From the NCBI GenBank assembly GCA_036268295.1, contig DATAUK010000033.1:65027-129026 (forward strand): DNA of 64,000 nucleotides, in the 5' to 3' direction. The notes under the pieces are model-generated. The model saw only the letters and a program-made list of their open reading frames with translations, did not search any database and was not told where the DNA came from. Shown one piece after another: positions 61,983 through 64,000 of this stretch. Position 1 is the stretch's first letter; every line of letters starts with the position of its first letter. Origin of the DNA: DATAUK01 sp036268295 (lineage in GTDB: Bacteria > Actinomycetota > Actinomycetes > JAFAQI01). Made by a program: the position numbers and the translations under genes.

Positions 61983-63257
61983 ATGGTTGGTGTGACCGCC
62001 GACCTCCTCGATGAGCTTGCCTGGCGCGGCCTGATCGCGCATTCCACCGACCTCGACGAGCTACGCAGCCAGCTCGAGGGCGGCCCGATGACGGTCTACT
62101 ACGGCTGCGACCCGTCGGCCCCGAGCCTGCATGTCGGCAACCTGATCGGCCTGATCGTGCTGCGATGGTTCGAGTCTGCTGGTCACCGGCCGATCGGGCT
62201 GGCCGGCGGCGCAACCGGCTTCATCGGCGATCCGGGTGGTCGTTCCAGTGAACGCAACCTGCTCAGCGCCGATGAGGTCGCCCACAACGTCGAGCAGATC
62301 GGTCGGCAGATCGCCCGGTTCGTCGACCTCAGCGACGGTCACGGCCTACTGGTCAACAACATGGAGTGGACCGCGGAGCTGTCGGTCATCGACTTCCTGC
62401 GCGACATCGGCAAGCACTTCCCGGTGAACGTCATGCTCGCCAAGGAGACGATTCGCACCCGGTTGGACAGCGGTGGCATCAGCTACACCGAGTTCAGCTA
62501 CATGCTGTTGCAGTCCATGGACTATCTCGAGCTGTTCCGGCGCTACGACTGCCGGCTGCAGGTCGGCGGCAGCGACCAGTGGGGAAACCTGACCGCGGGC
62601 ATCGACCTGATCCGCCGGGTCGAGGGAGCGTCGGTCGCGGCGCTGAGCTGGCCGTTGGTCACCTCGGCAAGTGGCGAGAAGTTCGGCAAGTCCACCGGCG
62701 GCGGCAGCCTGTGGCTGGACCCGGCGATGACCTCGCCGTACTCGTTCTTCCAGTACTGGATCAACGTTGATGACGTCGATGTCGGTCGCTACCTGCGGTT
62801 CTTCACGTTTTTGCCGCGCGAAGAGATCGAGGCGCTCGAGCGGGAGGCGGTCGAACGGCCGGCGGCACGCGACGCAGCCCGCAAGCTCGCCGAGCAGATC
62901 ACCACGCTGGTTCACGGCGAACGGGAGACAGCCGCGGTCATCGCCGCAAGCGCGGCGTTGTTCGGCCAGGGTGAGCTCGCCGACCTCGATCCGGGCACGC
63001 TGAGCGCGGCGCTGTCCGAGGCGCCTCACGTCACGGTCGGCGCGCCGTTGCCGAGCGTGCTCGAGCTGCTGGTCCAGACCGGGCTGGTGGCGAGCCGCTC
63101 GGCTGCTCGGCGCACCATCGATGAGGGTGGGGCGTACCTGAACAACGTGCGGGTGAGCGATCCGGAGGCGGTGCCGCAAGGTTCGGACCTGCTCCCCGGC
63201 GGCTGGCTGGTGCTGCGTCGCGGCAAACGAGCGCTCGCCGGGGTAGCCTGTCGCTAG
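61983..63257 (+). CDS. tyrS: tyrosyl-tRNA synthetase
   Basis: A 424-residue class I synthetase. VYYGCDPSAPSLHVGNL contains the HIGH-type motif, QVGGSDQWGNLTAGIDLIRR binds tyrosine, and KFGKST is the KMSKS loop. An S4 RNA-binding domain is at the C-terminus (about residues 355-420). ATG at 61983 is used; a GTG at 61992 gives an equally plausible N-terminus. It lies directly upstream of the rRNA operon. Confidence 0.96.
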   Translation: MVGVTADLLDELAWRGLIAHSTDLDELRSQLEGGPMTVYYGCDPSAPSLHVGNLIGLIVLRWFESAGHRPIGLAGGATGFIGDPGGRSSERNLLSADEVAHNVEQIGRQIARFVDLSDGHGLLVNNMEWTAELSVIDFLRDIGKHFPVNVMLAKETIRTRLDSGGISYTEFSYMLLQSMDYLELFRRYDCRLQVGGSDQWGNLTAGIDLIRRVEGASVAALSWPLVTSASGEKFGKSTGGGSLWLDPAMTSPYSFFQYWINVDDVDVGRYLRFFTFLPREEIEALEREAVERPAARDAARKLAEQITTLVHGERETAAVIAASAALFGQGELADLDPGTLSAALSEAPHVTVGAPLPSVLELLVQTGLVASRSAARRTIDEGGAYLNNVRVSDPEAVPQGSDLLPGGWLVLRRGKRALAGVACR

Positions 63258-63286
63258 ATCCACGCGTAAGCCACGCTCGTCCGCTT

Positions 63287-63315
63287 TTGACACTGCGGGC
63301 GGGTTGTCATAGCGT
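63287..63315 (+). promoter_or_regulatory. rRNA operon promoter
   Basis: TTGACA (63287-63292), a 17-bp spacer and TAGCGT (63310-63315) form a strong housekeeping promoter. Transcription would start near 63322, about 275 nt before 16S. Confidence 0.8.
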
Positions 63316-63595
63316 GGTTCGGTTGCCCCGAGACGGGTCGAGAGACCCCGGCCGGTGCGCATCCGTCCCTTGAGAACTCAACAGCGTGCCAAAAGTCAGT
63401 GCCAAAAATCCCGGCTTGGGGTGAGCTTCGGCGATCCTCGAATCGGCTGAAATTGGCGATGACAGACGAACAGCTAGTTTGTAAGTCTGATAAACAATCG
63501 CCAGGAACATCGGTTCACCAGAACCGTTGCTCTTTATGTGTCGATGAACCGACGTCGGGCTTTTCGAAGCCCGGTCGCCGGATTATCTATAGACA
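63316..63595 (+). promoter_or_regulatory. 16S rRNA leader with antitermination and processing signals
   Basis: No gene lies in these 280 bases. CCTTGAGAACTCAACAGCGTG (from 63368) matches the motif conserved in actinobacterial pre-rRNA leaders. TGCTCTTTATG at 63528-63538 is a boxA for NusB/S10. A TTCG-capped hairpin (CGGGCTT 63556-63562, AAGCCCG 63567-63573) follows, in front of the mature 5' end. Confidence 0.75.

Positions 63596-64000
<405 letters not shown>

Noticed and set aside
63258..63595. tRNA gene or second ORF before the 16S rRNA
   Set aside because: No cloverleaf or coding pattern was seen; the stretch contains rrn promoter, boxA and processing signals instead.

Overview
This 64 kb window is a GC-rich chromosomal segment from a member of the Actinobacteria (Actinomycetota), class Actinomycetes. 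Four things support this: mIHF (mihF) next to gmk, a BldD homologue with an intact c-di-GMP-binding signature, a type-2 pyrimidine/nusB/efp neighbourhood as in Streptomyces and Mycobacterium, and the 5' end of an actinobacterial 16S rRNA at the right edge. A PilM-PilN-PilO type IV pilus locus points to lineages such as the Frankiales/Jatrophihabitans/Geodermatophilus relatives, but that placement is inference. Almost everything is chromosomal core. The accessory material is limited to small elements between genes, one secreted repeat protein and one decayed regulator.

Layout: 1-6.9 kb, the end of a type IV pilus cluster (minor prepilins, one with a ricin-B-like C-terminal part, prepilin peptidase, PilM/N/O and a partner). 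7.0-10.1 kb, aroC-aroK-aroB-aroQ. 10.2-13.2 kb, a class II aldolase and, convergently, a secreted Fn3-repeat protein. 13.3-16.0 kb, pepQ-efp-nusB with bldD convergent. 16.2-26.4 kb, the PyrR-controlled pyrimidine operon pyrR-pyrB-pyrC-(small membrane protein)-carA-carB-pyrK-pyrD-pyrF. 26.5-36.2 kb, mihF, gmk, rpoZ, coaBC, an acetyltransferase, metK, priA, def, fmt and rsmB. 36.3-41.9 kb, rpe, a receiver-GGDEF protein, then an FMN riboswitch and ribD-ribE-ribBA-ribH. 42.0-44.2 kb, hisG, a DMT-type permease and an SseB-like protein. 44.2-51.4 kb, infC-rpmI-rplT-tsnR, a soluble histidine kinase and pheS-pheT. 51.4-61.0 kb, argC-J-B-D-(receiver)-F-R-G-H and a 3-methyladenine DNA glycosylase. 61.0-63.3 kb, a decayed LuxR/LAL regulator and tyrS. 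63.3-64 kb, an rrn promoter, leader and partial 16S rRNA.

The most unusual observation is a recurring 86-bp unit. It occurs three times: upstream of bldD (minus strand), between pyrK and pyrD, and between argD and a CheY-like gene. Each copy encodes a 29-residue ORF beginning MS(E/D)YRS whose TGA overlaps the ATG of the downstream gene (ATGA). In the two operon copies its own ATG also overlaps the stop of the upstream gene, so precise removal of 86 bp would restore an ordinary ATGA overlap. All three copies keep a GAGCGA/TCGCTC inverted repeat. They may be a family of translationally coupled leader cistrons or a frame-respecting intergenic repeat.

A second, unrelated element is a 157-bp, near-perfectly palindromic, MITE-like insertion with CTAG target duplications, placed exactly at the mihF/gmk stop/start junction. 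A third structured repeat follows metK. No tRNA gene, CRISPR array or transposase gene was seen.
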